A stretch of 35,768 bases of DNA from a virus. The stretch lies in the IMG/VR virus record IMGVR_UViG_3300009537_000079, positions 1 to 35,768 of that record; one strand, 5' to 3'. The stretch's first letter is position 1. Each line of letters begins with the position of its first letter. Shown piece by piece: positions 9,365 through 16,821 of this stretch. Below the pieces are notes generated by a model. That model worked only from the letters and a program-made list of their open reading frames with translations, made no database searches and had not been told where the DNA came from. The position numbers were made by a program, and so were the translations under genes.

Positions 9365-10143
9365 AAAATCTATTTTTTTTAACGCTATTCTTTATGGTTG
9401 GTTCGGTTGCTATAGCGCAGAGTTGTGCTCCTGAATGTACTCCAGTTACAATCTGCGAAGACACCTGTGATTGTCCGCCCCCTACGATAGAAGCCGGTGC
9501 TAGGCTCCTCCCGCTTGGCGACTCAATCACGAAAGGTTCGAACGGCCCTGAGACAATAGAGTTCATCGGCTACCGTTTCGCGCTCCAAGATAATGTCGGG
9601 ATTGGGACATACGACTTCGTGGGGTATTATTCAGACCCTCCTTCAGACCCCGTGTATGACGTTCTGCACTCAGGATATGCCGGGAAGACAGCTTATGCGA
9701 TTCAGAGTTTAACTCTCGGAAACATGCTTAATTTCTTTTCAGGGTACAACCCAAACGGTTCAGCTGTGCTTATCCATGCCGGGACGAATGATATGCCCGG
9801 GAGTCGAACAATTCAAACCGTTGCAGATGATGTGCTTGGGATAGTTGATATTATTGACGCGCATGATCCCACGATAGACGTATACGTGGCTCTTATTATC
9901 CCCCGTGGAAATACATGGGAGTACGTGTATAACCGCGTTAATAACTTCAATCCTGCTCTTGAGTCCACGCTTCAGGCGAGGCAAGGGACTAAAGCGAACC
10001 TCTACATCGTTGACATGAACGCGGCGTTTCACGGAACGTCTTGCGGAAACAATTATTTAACTTGCCTGTCATCGGACTTGGTTCATCCGAATACACTAGG
10101 CTATCAGGTGATGGCGGACACATGGCCCGTTCCTTCTTCATAA
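9361..10143 (+). CDS. Secreted SGNH/GDSL hydrolase
   Basis: This is a predicted esterase or O-acetylhydrolase acting outside the cytoplasm. It has a signal peptide (NLFFLTLFFMVGSVAIA), a Cys-rich linker (about residues 21-38), then all four SGNH blocks. These are GDSIT with nucleophile Ser55, the block II Gly in SGYAGKT (Gly108), GTNDM (Asn143), and DLVHP (Asp239 and His242). It starts in an ATGA overlap with the LamG gene and overlaps the next gene by 22 bases. In phage tails such enzymes deacetylate capsular or O-antigen polysaccharide; that substrate is inferred here. A second SGNH protein lies at 24497. Confidence 0.88.
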   Translation: MKNLFFLTLFFMVGSVAIAQSCAPECTPVTICEDTCDCPPPTIEAGARLLPLGDSITKGSNGPETIEFIGYRFALQDNVGIGTYDFVGYYSDPPSDPVYDVLHSGYAGKTAYAIQSLTLGNMLNFFSGYNPNGSAVLIHAGTNDMPGSRTIQTVADDVLGIVDIIDAHDPTIDVYVALIIPRGNTWEYVYNRVNNFNPALESTLQARQGTKANLYIVDMNAAFHGTSCGNNYLTCLSSDLVHPNTLGYQVMADTWPVPSS

Positions 10144-12200
10144 TCCTCCTGTTTCTTTCAACGCCTGTCTATGCTGTGGAGTGGTGTGTTGATCAGGTGA
10201 ACGGCCTTGACTCAAACGGTGGAAACTCCGCCTCAACCTGCGCGGCTGACGACTCGAACGCCTGGAAAACATTTCAAGCCGTGGAAGACAAGGGAAGCGG
10301 ATTTGCGGACGGAGACTCCGTTCTCTTTGAAACAGGAACTACTCAGGAGGTTACGGGGGTATTTACATTTAAAGATTCGGGGTCTGTCGGTTCGCTCGTA
10401 ACTGTCACGGCATTTGACACCGCAGGGAATTGGACTGAGACATATCCCAATGTTTGGCGCATGGAATTTAACACCTACCCCTTTGAGATTCATCTGGACT
10501 CCACGGAATACGAGCCGGCAAATGCTCCGTGGACAGTGAACGCTACAGACCGTTGGACTTGGGAACCACAGGACTTTAATGCCACGGCCTTTTATCTCTA
10601 CGTATACGCAACAAGCAATCCCGCAACGGCCTACTCCACCATGACTTATCGTGACACCTCGAATCACATTACGATTGGCAAGTATGGCGGTGGTGCTGAT
10701 CCAATCTTCGAGTGTCGTCAAGCAATTGCCGATTCATGGACTGACGCATCGGGAGAGTGCGCGGGCTGTCATTACACGACTCTTTCAGCCGACCCGAACA
10801 GGGTGTGGGGAGATGGCACCGAACTTCGTCCTGCTGATGCGAAGAGCGGTGGAAGTCATAACCTCGGAGCCACGTACCGATGGTTCTGGGACTCAGGGAA
10901 CACGCGCCTCTACATGCAGACCGCTTCAACTGACCCGCACGACGAGTGGACAGAGATTGAAGGCAACGACCAGAACGCAACTTGCCTTGATTTGTCTGCG
11001 CGAACTCACCTGATCGTGCAGAACCTAGACATTCGCGGTGGATCAACTCAGATAATTAAACAGCGCGGAGCAACGTATAACATCATCGAGAATAACAATA
11101 TCGGTTATGGCAGGTCAGGTATTTTTGTTCAGGGTGGGTCCTCCCCGTCATTCGTCCCGAATCAACATCTGGTCATTCGTGGAAACGACATCGACCATCA
11201 ACGTGTATGGGGAGAGGCGGACACCTATGATGATATGTCGGGGGTTGCAGAGGCAATCAATGTTCGCTCCTCCCTTGAAGACTCGATGATCTATAACAAT
11301 GAATTTGCTCGTTATGACCATGATGGAATCCTCCTTGAAGCGCGTCACGGGGATTTATCTAACTTCGACGGAGTATTTGACAACAAGATATTCGGCAACG
11401 AGTTTCATGCTACGAACTCTTATGACGGCAGGGCATATGGCTTTAACGGGATGAACTCAAAGAACACTCGAAACCGACTTTTTTATAACACGATGCACGA
11501 CCTGTTCAACTCCCCGAAACTTGACGGTGGCCCTGGGAATCATGTGCATCATAATTTGATGTACGGGTGGGATAACGCTCAGTGGGGGATTGACACCTCG
11601 CTTGATCTCTCGGAGGGAGTTACTTTCATCTGCACTGACGCTACGTTTGATTCCAAAGATAATATTTACGAATATAACACGATGTACGACAACGAATCCG
11701 TATGCGTGTTCGTCGATCAACAGGCATCTTCCTCATGTACGAAAAACGGGCATATTATTCGAAATAATACTTTCATGGACTGCGGCACCGCTCCCGTGAC
11801 GGCGGCTTATGCAGACATCTACGTAATTGTCGAGACAGGCTCTAACGTAGATGACGAGACGATCATTGTAAAGAACAATAACATATTTAAAACCGGCTCT
11901 GTATCTACTGCGGAACTTATGCGTCATGGTACAACTAATTACACGATTGCAAATTTTGAATCACAACAACCTACTTATGCAGATAATGTGCATGGAGACC
12001 CAGCGTTTGTAAATGCCGCAACCCCCGACTTTCATCTTAAGGGATCATCGGCGGCTCTTAATATCGGAATTAATGGCTTGGCTCGGTTTGATTACGATGG
12101 GAACCCTATCGGAAACGGCGCACCGGACGCAGGAGCTTACGAAGCACCGGGAGCGATTAAATTAAAAGGTGTCACACTAACAGGAGTAAGAACAAACTAA
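10122..12200 (+). CDS. Secreted right-handed parallel beta-helix protein (pectate-lyase-like / tailspike-like)
   Basis: From ATG 10122 the 692-residue product begins with a signal peptide (MARSFFIILLFLSTPVYA). The central region (about 280-590) has the Asn/Gly-rich coils of a parallel beta-helix, for example YNIIENNNIGYGRSGIFVQG and LVIRGNDIDH. The C-terminus carries the DPAFVNAATPDFHLKGSSAA ... PDAGAYE ending shared by many secreted bacterial beta-helix proteins. Tailspike glycanases and lyases use this fold. The longer frame from 10041 lies mainly inside the SGNH gene and would hide the signal peptide, so 10122 is preferred. The catalytic residues cannot be read by eye. Confidence 0.78.
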   Translation: MARSFFIILLFLSTPVYAVEWCVDQVNGLDSNGGNSASTCAADDSNAWKTFQAVEDKGSGFADGDSVLFETGTTQEVTGVFTFKDSGSVGSLVTVTAFDTAGNWTETYPNVWRMEFNTYPFEIHLDSTEYEPANAPWTVNATDRWTWEPQDFNATAFYLYVYATSNPATAYSTMTYRDTSNHITIGKYGGGADPIFECRQAIADSWTDASGECAGCHYTTLSADPNRVWGDGTELRPADAKSGGSHNLGATYRWFWDSGNTRLYMQTASTDPHDEWTEIEGNDQNATCLDLSARTHLIVQNLDIRGGSTQIIKQRGATYNIIENNNIGYGRSGIFVQGGSSPSFVPNQHLVIRGNDIDHQRVWGEADTYDDMSGVAEAINVRSSLEDSMIYNNEFARYDHDGILLEARHGDLSNFDGVFDNKIFGNEFHATNSYDGRAYGFNGMNSKNTRNRLFYNTMHDLFNSPKLDGGPGNHVHHNLMYGWDNAQWGIDTSLDLSEGVTFICTDATFDSKDNIYEYNTMYDNESVCVFVDQQASSSCTKNGHIIRNNTFMDCGTAPVTAAYADIYVIVETGSNVDDETIIVKNNNIFKTGSVSTAELMRHGTTNYTIANFESQQPTYADNVHGDPAFVNAATPDFHLKGSSAALNIGINGLARFDYDGNPIGNGAPDAGAYEAPGAIKLKGVTLTGVRTN

Positions 12201-12209
12201 GGAGAACAC

Positions 12210-12476
12210 ATGAAAAAGCTTGCTTTGCTACTAGCAGTTTTAATGATTTTAGGAAGCATTGATGCCTTAGCATCGGGGAGGCAATACCCAAGACCCAAGA
12301 CGGGCGGGCAGGGGTGTGTCAATGACGCTTCAGAGTTCTGTGATGTTTGGAAGACCGGAGATTTTGCCTGTTACACACCGAAAGCAAATTATTGTTTTTG
12401 CAAATACTACGGCAACCGATGCGACCAGGCTCAGGATGCACCGGATGTTGCGGACAATAACTGGACAACGACTTAA
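12210..12476 (+). CDS. Small secreted Cys-rich protein, 88 aa
   Basis: A strong ribosome site (AAGGAGAACAC) precedes the ATG. The protein has a clear signal peptide (KKLALLLAVLMILGSIDALA), leaving about 65 mature residues with six Cys, so it is probably disulfide-bonded after export. No family is recognised. It is the last of five consecutive-region genes with Sec signals and directly precedes the membrane-protein cluster. A virion surface component or a periplasmic modulator would both fit. Confidence 0.72.
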   Translation: MKKLALLLAVLMILGSIDALASGRQYPRPKTGGQGCVNDASEFCDVWKTGDFACYTPKANYCFCKYYGNRCDQAQDAPDVADNNWTTT

Positions 12477-12478
12477 CT

Positions 12479-12787
12479 GTGGACATTAAAAGTCTAAAAG
12501 ATTGGTGGTGGCTCTGGGGATTGATTTTGATTCTTATGGGGGGTGTTGCAACTTTCATGGTAAAGACCAGTGACATTGTTGCCGCTCCCCAGAAGATTCA
12601 GGAGAACCGGGAGAAGATTGATGAGTACTGGGACAAGACGAACGAACAGTTCCAACAGTTCTACGGCGCACAGACGCAGTTTTTAACGCAACAACAAACG
12701 TATATTGCTCAGAACGAAGAAAGATGGCGCAGACAGGAGACAGATAACGAACGGTTCTATGACTGGAATAGAGGGAGTAATGGTTAA
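12479..12787 (+). CDS. Membrane-anchored coiled-coil protein (lysis region)
   Basis: A GTG start sits 2 bases after the previous stop with no separate ribosome site, so coupling is likely. The 102-residue product has one transmembrane helix near residues 10-28 (WWLWGLILILMGGVATFMV), then a long hydrophilic helical region rich in Gln, Glu and Asn. The topology resembles an inner-membrane spanin or a class III holin-like protein, but neither can be assigned. It overlaps the next gene, which has the same layout. Confidence 0.6.
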   Translation: MDIKSLKDWWWLWGLILILMGGVATFMVKTSDIVAAPQKIQENREKIDEYWDKTNEQFQQFYGAQTQFLTQQQTYIAQNEERWRRQETDNERFYDWNRGSNG

Positions 12788-13076
12788 AATGGTTAAGACT
12801 CAAGCTTATTCAGGCCCTGAACGCAGGAACGGCAACGGAAACGGTTCTAGATATCTAACCTACTGGATCATGGGGGCCATGTTATCCGTCCTTTTAATCG
12901 GCGGGAGCGCGTGGGCGGCATATATCTCGAATCAAATAAACATCATTTCAGGAGAGATGAATCATAGGCAACAACGAATCTCAAAGAATGAAAGTATCGT
13001 CACAATCGTTTTATCTCGAATGGACAGGATCGAGTCGAAGATTGACAGTCTGCTTGAGAATAGAAAGTCAGTTTAA
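12780..13076 (+). CDS. Membrane-anchored coiled-coil protein, 98 aa
   Basis: This gene starts at ATG 12780 after GAGGGAGTA. A basic N-terminus (PERRNGNGNGSR) precedes one transmembrane helix (LTYWIMGAMLSVLLIGGSAWAAY), then a helical tail with heptad-like spacing (IVLSRMDRIESKIDSLLENR). The positive-inside rule puts the N-terminus in the cytoplasm and the coil in the periplasm, as in inner-membrane spanins. It belongs to a run of small membrane proteins (12479-14570) that I read as the lysis region. Confidence 0.62.
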   Translation: MVKMVKTQAYSGPERRNGNGNGSRYLTYWIMGAMLSVLLIGGSAWAAYISNQINIISGEMNHRQQRISKNESIVTIVLSRMDRIESKIDSLLENRKSV

Positions 13077-13090
13077 CGAAAGGGGTTTTT

Positions 13091-13297
13091 ATGGATAAAT
13101 TACGGGGTTTTAGAACGTACATTACCTCTGGTTTGATTGTCATTGCCGGTGCTATTCTAGCCTACAACCAGAGTTGCGAAGCGAATCATCCCGATACGAT
13201 TCAGGCATGTGAGTTATTCACATTTCCCGGATGGATTATTTCGGTGCTTGGGGTTGCGGCAGGGTTCTTTAGAAAACTCGCAAACACGGGAAAATAA
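13091..13297 (+). CDS. Holin-like small membrane protein, 68 aa
   Basis: Two hydrophobic segments are separated by a short polar loop with two Cys (TYITSGLIVIAGAILAYN, residues 10-27, and FPGWIISVLGVAAGFF, 46-61). The tail is short and basic. Size and two-helix hairpin topology fit class II phage holins, which form the inner-membrane lesion that starts lysis, though many small phage membrane proteins look alike. The ribosome site is GAAAGGGG. Confidence 0.55.
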   Translation: MDKLRGFRTYITSGLIVIAGAILAYNQSCEANHPDTIQACELFTFPGWIISVLGVAAGFFRKLANTGK

Positions 13298-13298
13298 C

Positions 13299-13490
13299 AT
13301 GGGCTGGCTTACGCTGATCGGGACACTTCTCCAACTGGGTTTGAAAATATGGGATGCAATCCATGAAAAAAACAAAGAGAAGAAAATCAAGAAAACCGAA
13401 GTTCTCCAAAGCGGGGTTCGGGGCGTTATTGACCGTGATCCATCTAGGATCAGTCTTGTGTTTGGTGAGCTTAACCGGATGCGGAAGTAA
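13299..13490 (+). CDS. Small amphipathic Lys-rich protein overlapping a lipoprotein gene
   Basis: The 63-residue product starts with an amphipathic or weakly hydrophobic helix (WLTLIGTLLQLGLKIWDAI), then a Lys/Glu-rich helix and a charged C-terminus. The lipoprotein gene begins inside it in the +1 frame, the arrangement known for nested Rz/Rz1 spanin pairs. However, the protein is shorter than usual inner-membrane spanins and lacks a convincing transmembrane helix, so the spanin reading is tentative. Confidence 0.5.
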   Translation: MGWLTLIGTLLQLGLKIWDAIHEKNKEKKIKKTEVLQSGVRGVIDRDPSRISLVFGELNRMRK

Positions 13491-13623
13491 AACGGTTTTA
13501 CATCCGATTGAAGGAACGGATATTGTAATGGTGGACAAGGGGCAGACGTTTAATGCTCCGAAACAAGGAGCGTTTCTGTCAGATGAATATATCCAAGAGG
13601 TTATGAAAGCGAAGGTAAAATGA
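13363..13623 (+). CDS. Phage lipoprotein, candidate outer-membrane spanin
   Basis: From ATG 13363 the product has 86 residues. There is a strongly basic n-region (MKKTKRRKSRKPKFSK), a hydrophobic core, and a lipobox LTGC with the lipidated Cys at position 40. The mature part is only 47 residues (starting CGSKTVLHPIEGTDI). Small lipoproteins of this kind sit next to holin genes in many phages, and some serve as outer-membrane spanins that fuse the two membranes at lysis. It overlaps 13299-13490 out of frame and ends in an ATGA overlap with the next gene. Another possibility is a superinfection-exclusion lipoprotein. Confidence 0.68.
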   Translation: MKKTKRRKSRKPKFSKAGFGALLTVIHLGSVLCLVSLTGCGSKTVLHPIEGTDIVMVDKGQTFNAPKQGAFLSDEYIQEVMKAKVK

Positions 13624-13931
13624 AAAAGATTATTAAAGCTATGGTAAGTGTCCCGGCTCTAATTATCTTGGGTTTGCTCCTAGCTGTCATTTCATGGCCG
13701 ATGGCGGATCACTGGGTCTCTTATTTCTGGCTCGGTCTGTTCGTGGCGGTGCTGGTCTTTGAACTTTTGAACAAATTATTCAGCCCTGAGAAACAGACCG
13801 TTTCAAGTAACATCCGTGATGAGAGCGAGTCCGAGGATAAATGGGCTAGAGTACGGTTTTGGGCAATGATCGTCGTCTGGCTGTGGTTTGCGGTAACATT
13901 AGCCGGGCATTTCATGGTGAGGTTGTTTTGA
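13620..13931 (+). CDS. Membrane protein with three predicted helices, 103 aa
   Basis: Two N-terminal transmembrane helices (about residues 9-27 and 31-50) are followed by a charged loop (SPEKQTVSSNIRDESESEDK) and a third helix near the C-terminus (FWAMIVVWLWFAVTLAGHF). The start is in an ATGA overlap with the lipoprotein gene, and the stop overlaps a TTG start downstream. The family is unknown. Holin or antiholin is possible by location. Confidence 0.65.
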   Translation: MKKIIKAMVSVPALIILGLLLAVISWPMADHWVSYFWLGLFVAVLVFELLNKLFSPEKQTVSSNIRDESESEDKWARVRFWAMIVVWLWFAVTLAGHFMVRLF

Positions 13932-14098
13932 CAAACGGCGAACACGAAGAAATCCATGAACGGGTCCGGTGGTACGCATACCTCAAACTTCTTCAAAAAA
14001 AAGTCAGTGATATTGAGGTCATCATCGGTCATGAGATTGACGACTTCGAGAAAAAATACTCGGATCATTTAAATTACAGGATGAAAAATGAACCCTGA
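13928..14098 (+). CDS. Small coiled-coil cytoplasmic protein, 57 aa
   Basis: The start is TTG, coupled as TTGA to the preceding stop, with GAGG a few bases upstream. The product is charged and helical (HEEIHERVRWYAYLKLLQKK ... IDDFEKKYSDHL), with no membrane segment. It ends 10 bases inside the next gene. The function is unknown; the tight overlaps on both sides are the main support. Confidence 0.5.
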   Translation: MTNGEHEEIHERVRWYAYLKLLQKKVSDIEVIIGHEIDDFEKKYSDHLNYRMKNEP

Positions 14099-14570
14099 AC
14101 TCGTTTTTTTTTTATGTCCGGTTTCTGCGATCCTTTGGATGGCCGGGGGAACGTGGAACAAAACAATCCGCCGTCTTGGGATTCCTCTCCTGACCATGGG
14201 GGTCGTGACCCTGTTTCTTGGGTGGTCGTGGTGGTGGCTTCTCCTGGCCCTATTCCAACATATCGCCTTTAGACTCCCCTTCACACTCGTCGGTAATGGC
14301 GTCTGGGACGACCCCTGGGCCAACTTCTCCTGGATTTGGGCATCTGGGTACCTTCAAGGGCTTCCATGCCTTGTAATCGCCTCTCAGACCGGTTTATGGG
14401 GCATTGCCTTCACGGCCTGCCTGATCCCCTGCGTGACGCTTGGGGCATGGGGTACGGTCTCGAACTTCGATCCTATCTCCGGGGCGGCTCCTTGGAAGTG
14501 GGTTGAGGGGGTGGTAGGAATGGCAGTTTCGTACCCTCCTGCAATGCTTATCAGTAGCTATCTTTCCTAA
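14088..14570 (+). CDS. Polytopic membrane protein, 160 aa
   Basis: It is rich in Trp, Leu and Gly, with about four predicted transmembrane segments. The first is near residues 5-20, then ITVMGVVTLFLGWSW-like and LLLALF segments, and the last two flank GLWGIAFTACLIPC and VVGMAVSYPPAMLISSYL. The family is not recognised. It is the last gene of the membrane cluster and is followed by a 71-base gap before the early operon. Confidence 0.62.
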   Translation: MNPELVFFLCPVSAILWMAGGTWNKTIRRLGIPLLTMGVVTLFLGWSWWWLLLALFQHIAFRLPFTLVGNGVWDDPWANFSWIWASGYLQGLPCLVIASQTGLWGIAFTACLIPCVTLGAWGTVSNFDPISGAAPWKWVEGVVGMAVSYPPAMLISSYLS

Positions 14571-14607
14571 CATCTAACATCCCCCTAAAAATAGTTGAAA
14601 TAAAACT

Positions 14608-14635
14608 TGATTTTTCTAATGCGTTAGACGATACT
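14608..14635 (+). promoter_or_regulatory. Candidate sigma70-type promoter
   Basis: TTGATT (14608-14613) and GATACT (14630-14635) are each four of six matches to consensus, separated by 16 bases. They lie in the only clear gap (14571-14641) between the membrane-protein cluster and the early operon. The gap is A+T-rich and contains a tandem CTAACAT pair at its start. The match quality is modest and the call rests partly on position. Confidence 0.3.
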
Positions 14636-14641
14636 CGTTAT

Positions 14642-14776
14642 ATGAAAAGAAAATGTAAGGTCTGCAAAAAAGAATTTGTAAGAAACGTGCCTTGGAGAAA
14701 ATATTGTGATGCGAAGTGCCGGCAAGTTGCATGGGCTTTAAATCACATGAAAAAAAACACGGAAATAGGGAGGTAG
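14642..14776 (+). CDS. 44-aa zinc-knuckle protein
   Basis: A short frame begins MKRKCKVCKKEF and carries CxxC (Cys5, Cys8) and CDAKC (Cys22, Cys26), a pattern expected for one zinc ion. It ends TAG two bases before the next ATG, and its last codons supply the GGGAGG ribosome site of that gene. Phages often carry such mini zinc proteins as nucleic-acid-binding or adaptor factors. The function is unknown. Confidence 0.6.
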   Translation: MKRKCKVCKKEFVRNVPWRKYCDAKCRQVAWALNHMKKNTEIGR

Positions 14777-14778
14777 TT

Positions 14779-15018
14779 ATGTACGACTACTTAGAGCGCG
14801 TAAAAGATTCAATGGGAACGGAACCGATCAGGAACCCTTGGGATTTGTCGATACCACAGTGTACGAGAATGTGGGCATTGAAAGACATTAAAACAAAAAT
14901 GAAATACGAATATGAAAAACTCACCGGGTTGTCTTACGAAAAGATGGTGGAAGTCAACCGCAGGGGATGGCGGGAGCTTGAGCCGGGGAAGTTTTTAGAA
15001 AAGGCGGGCATGTTATGA
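14779..15018 (+). CDS. Hypothetical early protein, 79 aa
   Basis: ATG 14779 follows GGGAGG. The product is soluble and mixed-charge, with an aromatic N-terminus (MYDYLERVKDSMGTEP) and a helical C-terminal half (MWALKDIKTKMKYEYEKL). No motif is recognised. The stop overlaps the next start as ATGA. Confidence 0.65.
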   Translation: MYDYLERVKDSMGTEPIRNPWDLSIPQCTRMWALKDIKTKMKYEYEKLTGLSYEKMVEVNRRGWRELEPGKFLEKAGML

Positions 15019-15203
15019 GCAAAGATTTTGTTCGGTCGCTTCAAAGGATGCGGGATAGTTTCAGGATTATCTTAGCGTCAGCAAGCCCGAAAGAAATGCG
15101 GATTTTAACGTATTGGCTCGTCCATCTTCAAAAGGACATTTCAGCGCAGATTGATTACAGAAAGACGATTGATGAAATTAGAGACGACCTTAGAGCAAGA
15201 TAA
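15015..15203 (+). CDS. Small helical early protein, 62 aa
   Basis: The start is in an ATGA overlap. The product looks entirely helical and is rich in Arg, Ile and Ala (SLQRMRDSFRIILASASPKE, then a second helix and an acidic-basic C-terminus DEIRDDLRAR). The family is unknown. It overlaps the next small gene by 32 bases. Confidence 0.62.
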   Translation: MSKDFVRSLQRMRDSFRIILASASPKEMRILTYWLVHLQKDISAQIDYRKTIDEIRDDLRAR

Positions 15204-15327
15204 ATACGGCTCTTGGAAAAAACAGGTGTTCACGCAACTGCAGGAGATTGAAAAGAAAATTTACAAGGACGCAATCTTTGATGGGTTTGGAGGCCCTGAA
15301 GACTATGGAAACGACCGAGGAGAATAA
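15172..15327 (+). CDS. 51-aa protein overlapping the nuclease start
   Basis: The frame begins MKLETTLEQDKYGSWKKQVF and continues as a charged helix (FTQLQEIEKKIYKDAIFDGF), ending in a Gly/Asp/Glu tail. It bridges what would otherwise be a gap between 15203 and the nuclease gene and overlaps both. Composition and helical periodicity look protein-like. Accepting it favours an ATG at 15305 rather than the TTG at 15248 as the nuclease start. Confidence 0.5.
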   Translation: MKLETTLEQDKYGSWKKQVFTQLQEIEKKIYKDAIFDGFGGPEDYGNDRGE

Positions 15328-16180
15328 GAAACTTGAAATTAAGTTAGTGGAATGGTTTGATGACCACTGGTACAAGATCATCTACGAAGTCGATGGTAAA
15401 GAAACCACGGAGTACATTCCTTCCGTAACGACGAAACTCGGAGTGATTGCAAAACCCTTCCTGGCGCGGTGGCGAGGGGACGTGGGAAACCGCGAAGCGG
15501 ATATGCGAGTCTTCGAGTCCCAGGAGCGCGGCACTAGAATCCACCACGCCTGGTACACGATGGCGACAAAAGGCTGTGTCGTTTACCAACCCCCAAGACA
15601 TCCCAATTTCAACCCAGAAGAACTCAAGGCATTGGATGACGAGTACTCCGGGAACGTGGCTCTTATGCGTTACCAAGACGAGATGTACGACCTCTGCAAA
15701 CTCCGGGCATGGGTGGAGCTTGTGGACCCCGTATTCATGCACTCGGAGCTAACGGTCTACTCCCTTACTCAAAAGGATGCCGGGACCGTGGATAACGTCA
15801 TACGAATCAAGGAAGGGGAGTATCCCGTCAATGGCCGTAAACCCCTGCTTTTACCCGAAGGGCTTTATGTCGCTGATCTAAAATCTGGAAAGACGGTAGA
15901 CTTGGACGCATATATGCAAACGGCGGCATATGCTAAATGCGTAGAGGAGATGGGTCTCGGTGAAGTCATGGGAACGCTGATCCTTCACACCGGGGCAAAG
16001 ACCAAGACAGGCATTGAAGGGTTGGCAACGCTGTACCGCAATAAAGAGCAAATGGCACAGGACTACGAAGACTATAGGTTAGCAAGCGCACTCTGGGAGA
16101 GAAAAAATGCAGATGCTAAACCCAAGGTGTTCGAGTTCCCCGCCATGCTCACTATCAAAAAGGAGCAGGACAATGGATAA
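15305..16180 (+). CDS. PD-(D/E)XK nuclease of the RecB/Cas4-like type
   Basis: This is a predicted DNA exonuclease or resolvase-like nuclease of 291 residues from ATG 15305. The fold's motifs are present in order: a helix with GTRIHHAWYTM (76-86), ELTVYS with Glu148, TVDNVIRIK with Asp163, ADLKSGK giving the D-x-K pair (Asp191, Lys193), and QTAAYA (205-210). No Cys cluster for an iron-sulfur centre is visible. The gene directly downstream looks like a single-strand-binding or accessory protein, a usual neighbour in phage recombination modules. GGAGG lies 12 bases upstream of the chosen ATG; TTG 15248 would add 19 residues. Confidence 0.82.
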   Translation: METTEENKKLEIKLVEWFDDHWYKIIYEVDGKETTEYIPSVTTKLGVIAKPFLARWRGDVGNREADMRVFESQERGTRIHHAWYTMATKGCVVYQPPRHPNFNPEELKALDDEYSGNVALMRYQDEMYDLCKLRAWVELVDPVFMHSELTVYSLTQKDAGTVDNVIRIKEGEYPVNGRKPLLLPEGLYVADLKSGKTVDLDAYMQTAAYAKCVEEMGLGEVMGTLILHTGAKTKTGIEGLATLYRNKEQMAQDYEDYRLASALWERKNADAKPKVFEFPAMLTIKKEQDNG

Positions 16181-16511
16181 GACGTTAAATGATTTTGTGA
16201 AGGAAAACTCAAAGTTTTTAAGACTCTCAAATGGCGAGTCTTTCGAGGGGGTTTATCGAGGCTACAAGGTGGCGGCTTCCACGTTTGACCCTGAGAAGGA
16301 CACGTGTAATTACAAACTTGAGTACCCGGACGGGCAGGCGGTGTTTTTCCAAACCTCGTCCGTGGCCGTGGCAAAGACATTCTCCAGACTTACGGGCGGA
16401 GAGATGATCAAGATTGTCAGGGATGGATCAGGAAACAAGACGAAATATCACATCACAAGTCCCGATCTTGAAGTTTCTGAAGTAGAGGAACCTGAGATTT
16501 TGGATTCATGA
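16173..16511 (+). CDS. Possible single-strand-binding / nuclease partner protein, 112 aa
   Basis: It starts at ATG 16173 after AGGAGCAGGACA, overlapping the nuclease end by 8 bases. The middle resembles a small beta-barrel (NGESFEGVYRGYKVAAS, CNYKLEYPDG, GGEMIKIVRDGSGNKTKYHI) and the tail is acidic (LEVSEVEEPEILDS). An OB-like barrel with an acidic C-terminus is the layout of phage single-strand-binding proteins, and the nuclease neighbour agrees. No family signature confirms it. Confidence 0.5.
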   Translation: MDKTLNDFVKENSKFLRLSNGESFEGVYRGYKVAASTFDPEKDTCNYKLEYPDGQAVFFQTSSVAVAKTFSRLTGGEMIKIVRDGSGNKTKYHITSPDLEVSEVEEPEILDS

Positions 16512-16762
16512 TCATTGACGGGTGTTTTATGGAACTGACTGAGATGCTTGCAGAACTCATGGAAGGGGTCGAGGACGGTATTGTCTTGAATGACGACTGC
16601 GAGCATCTCAACCCGTCAGACACCAAGGAATTTTGCTCGGTTTGTTTTATAACGAACTTATTTGATAACGTCAGCATGGAAGAACCTGGATTTAGTGATG
16701 AGACCACAGAAAGACAAAGAGAAGCAATCGAGGAGCTTTGGGAAAGGTGGATAAACAGATGA
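16508..16762 (+). CDS. Acidic protein with possible zinc site, 84 aa
   Basis: It starts in an ATGA overlap with the preceding gene. The product is strongly acidic, with a Cys/His arrangement (DCEHLNPSDTKEFCSVC) that could hold one zinc ion. The C-terminus is helical (ERQREAIEELWERWINR). The family is unknown. Its stop overlaps the next, very small gene. Confidence 0.6.
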   Translation: MIIDGCFMELTEMLAELMEGVEDGIVLNDDCEHLNPSDTKEFCSVCFITNLFDNVSMEEPGFSDETTERQREAIEELWERWINR

Positions 16763-16821
16763 AACGTCGAATTAAATACTTCCGGTCTTTTGGATTCAAA
16801 CTTGTCTGGACGGTCCGGTGA
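16759..16821 (+). CDS. 20-codon basic minigene
   Basis: MKRRIKYFRSFGFKLVWTVR is highly basic and amphipathic. It starts in an ATGA overlap and its TGA overlaps the next GTG start, so it fits exactly between two coupled genes. The double overlap suggests it is translated, either as a functional peptide or simply to carry ribosomes to the next gene. Its length makes chance hard to exclude. Confidence 0.35.
   Translation: MKRRIKYFRSFGFKLVWTVR

Noticed and set aside
10233-11046. Overlapping minus- and plus-strand frames of 120-160 codons inside the beta-helix gene
   Set aside because: Shadow frames produced by the composition of the real gene, which has a signal peptide and family-like C-terminus.
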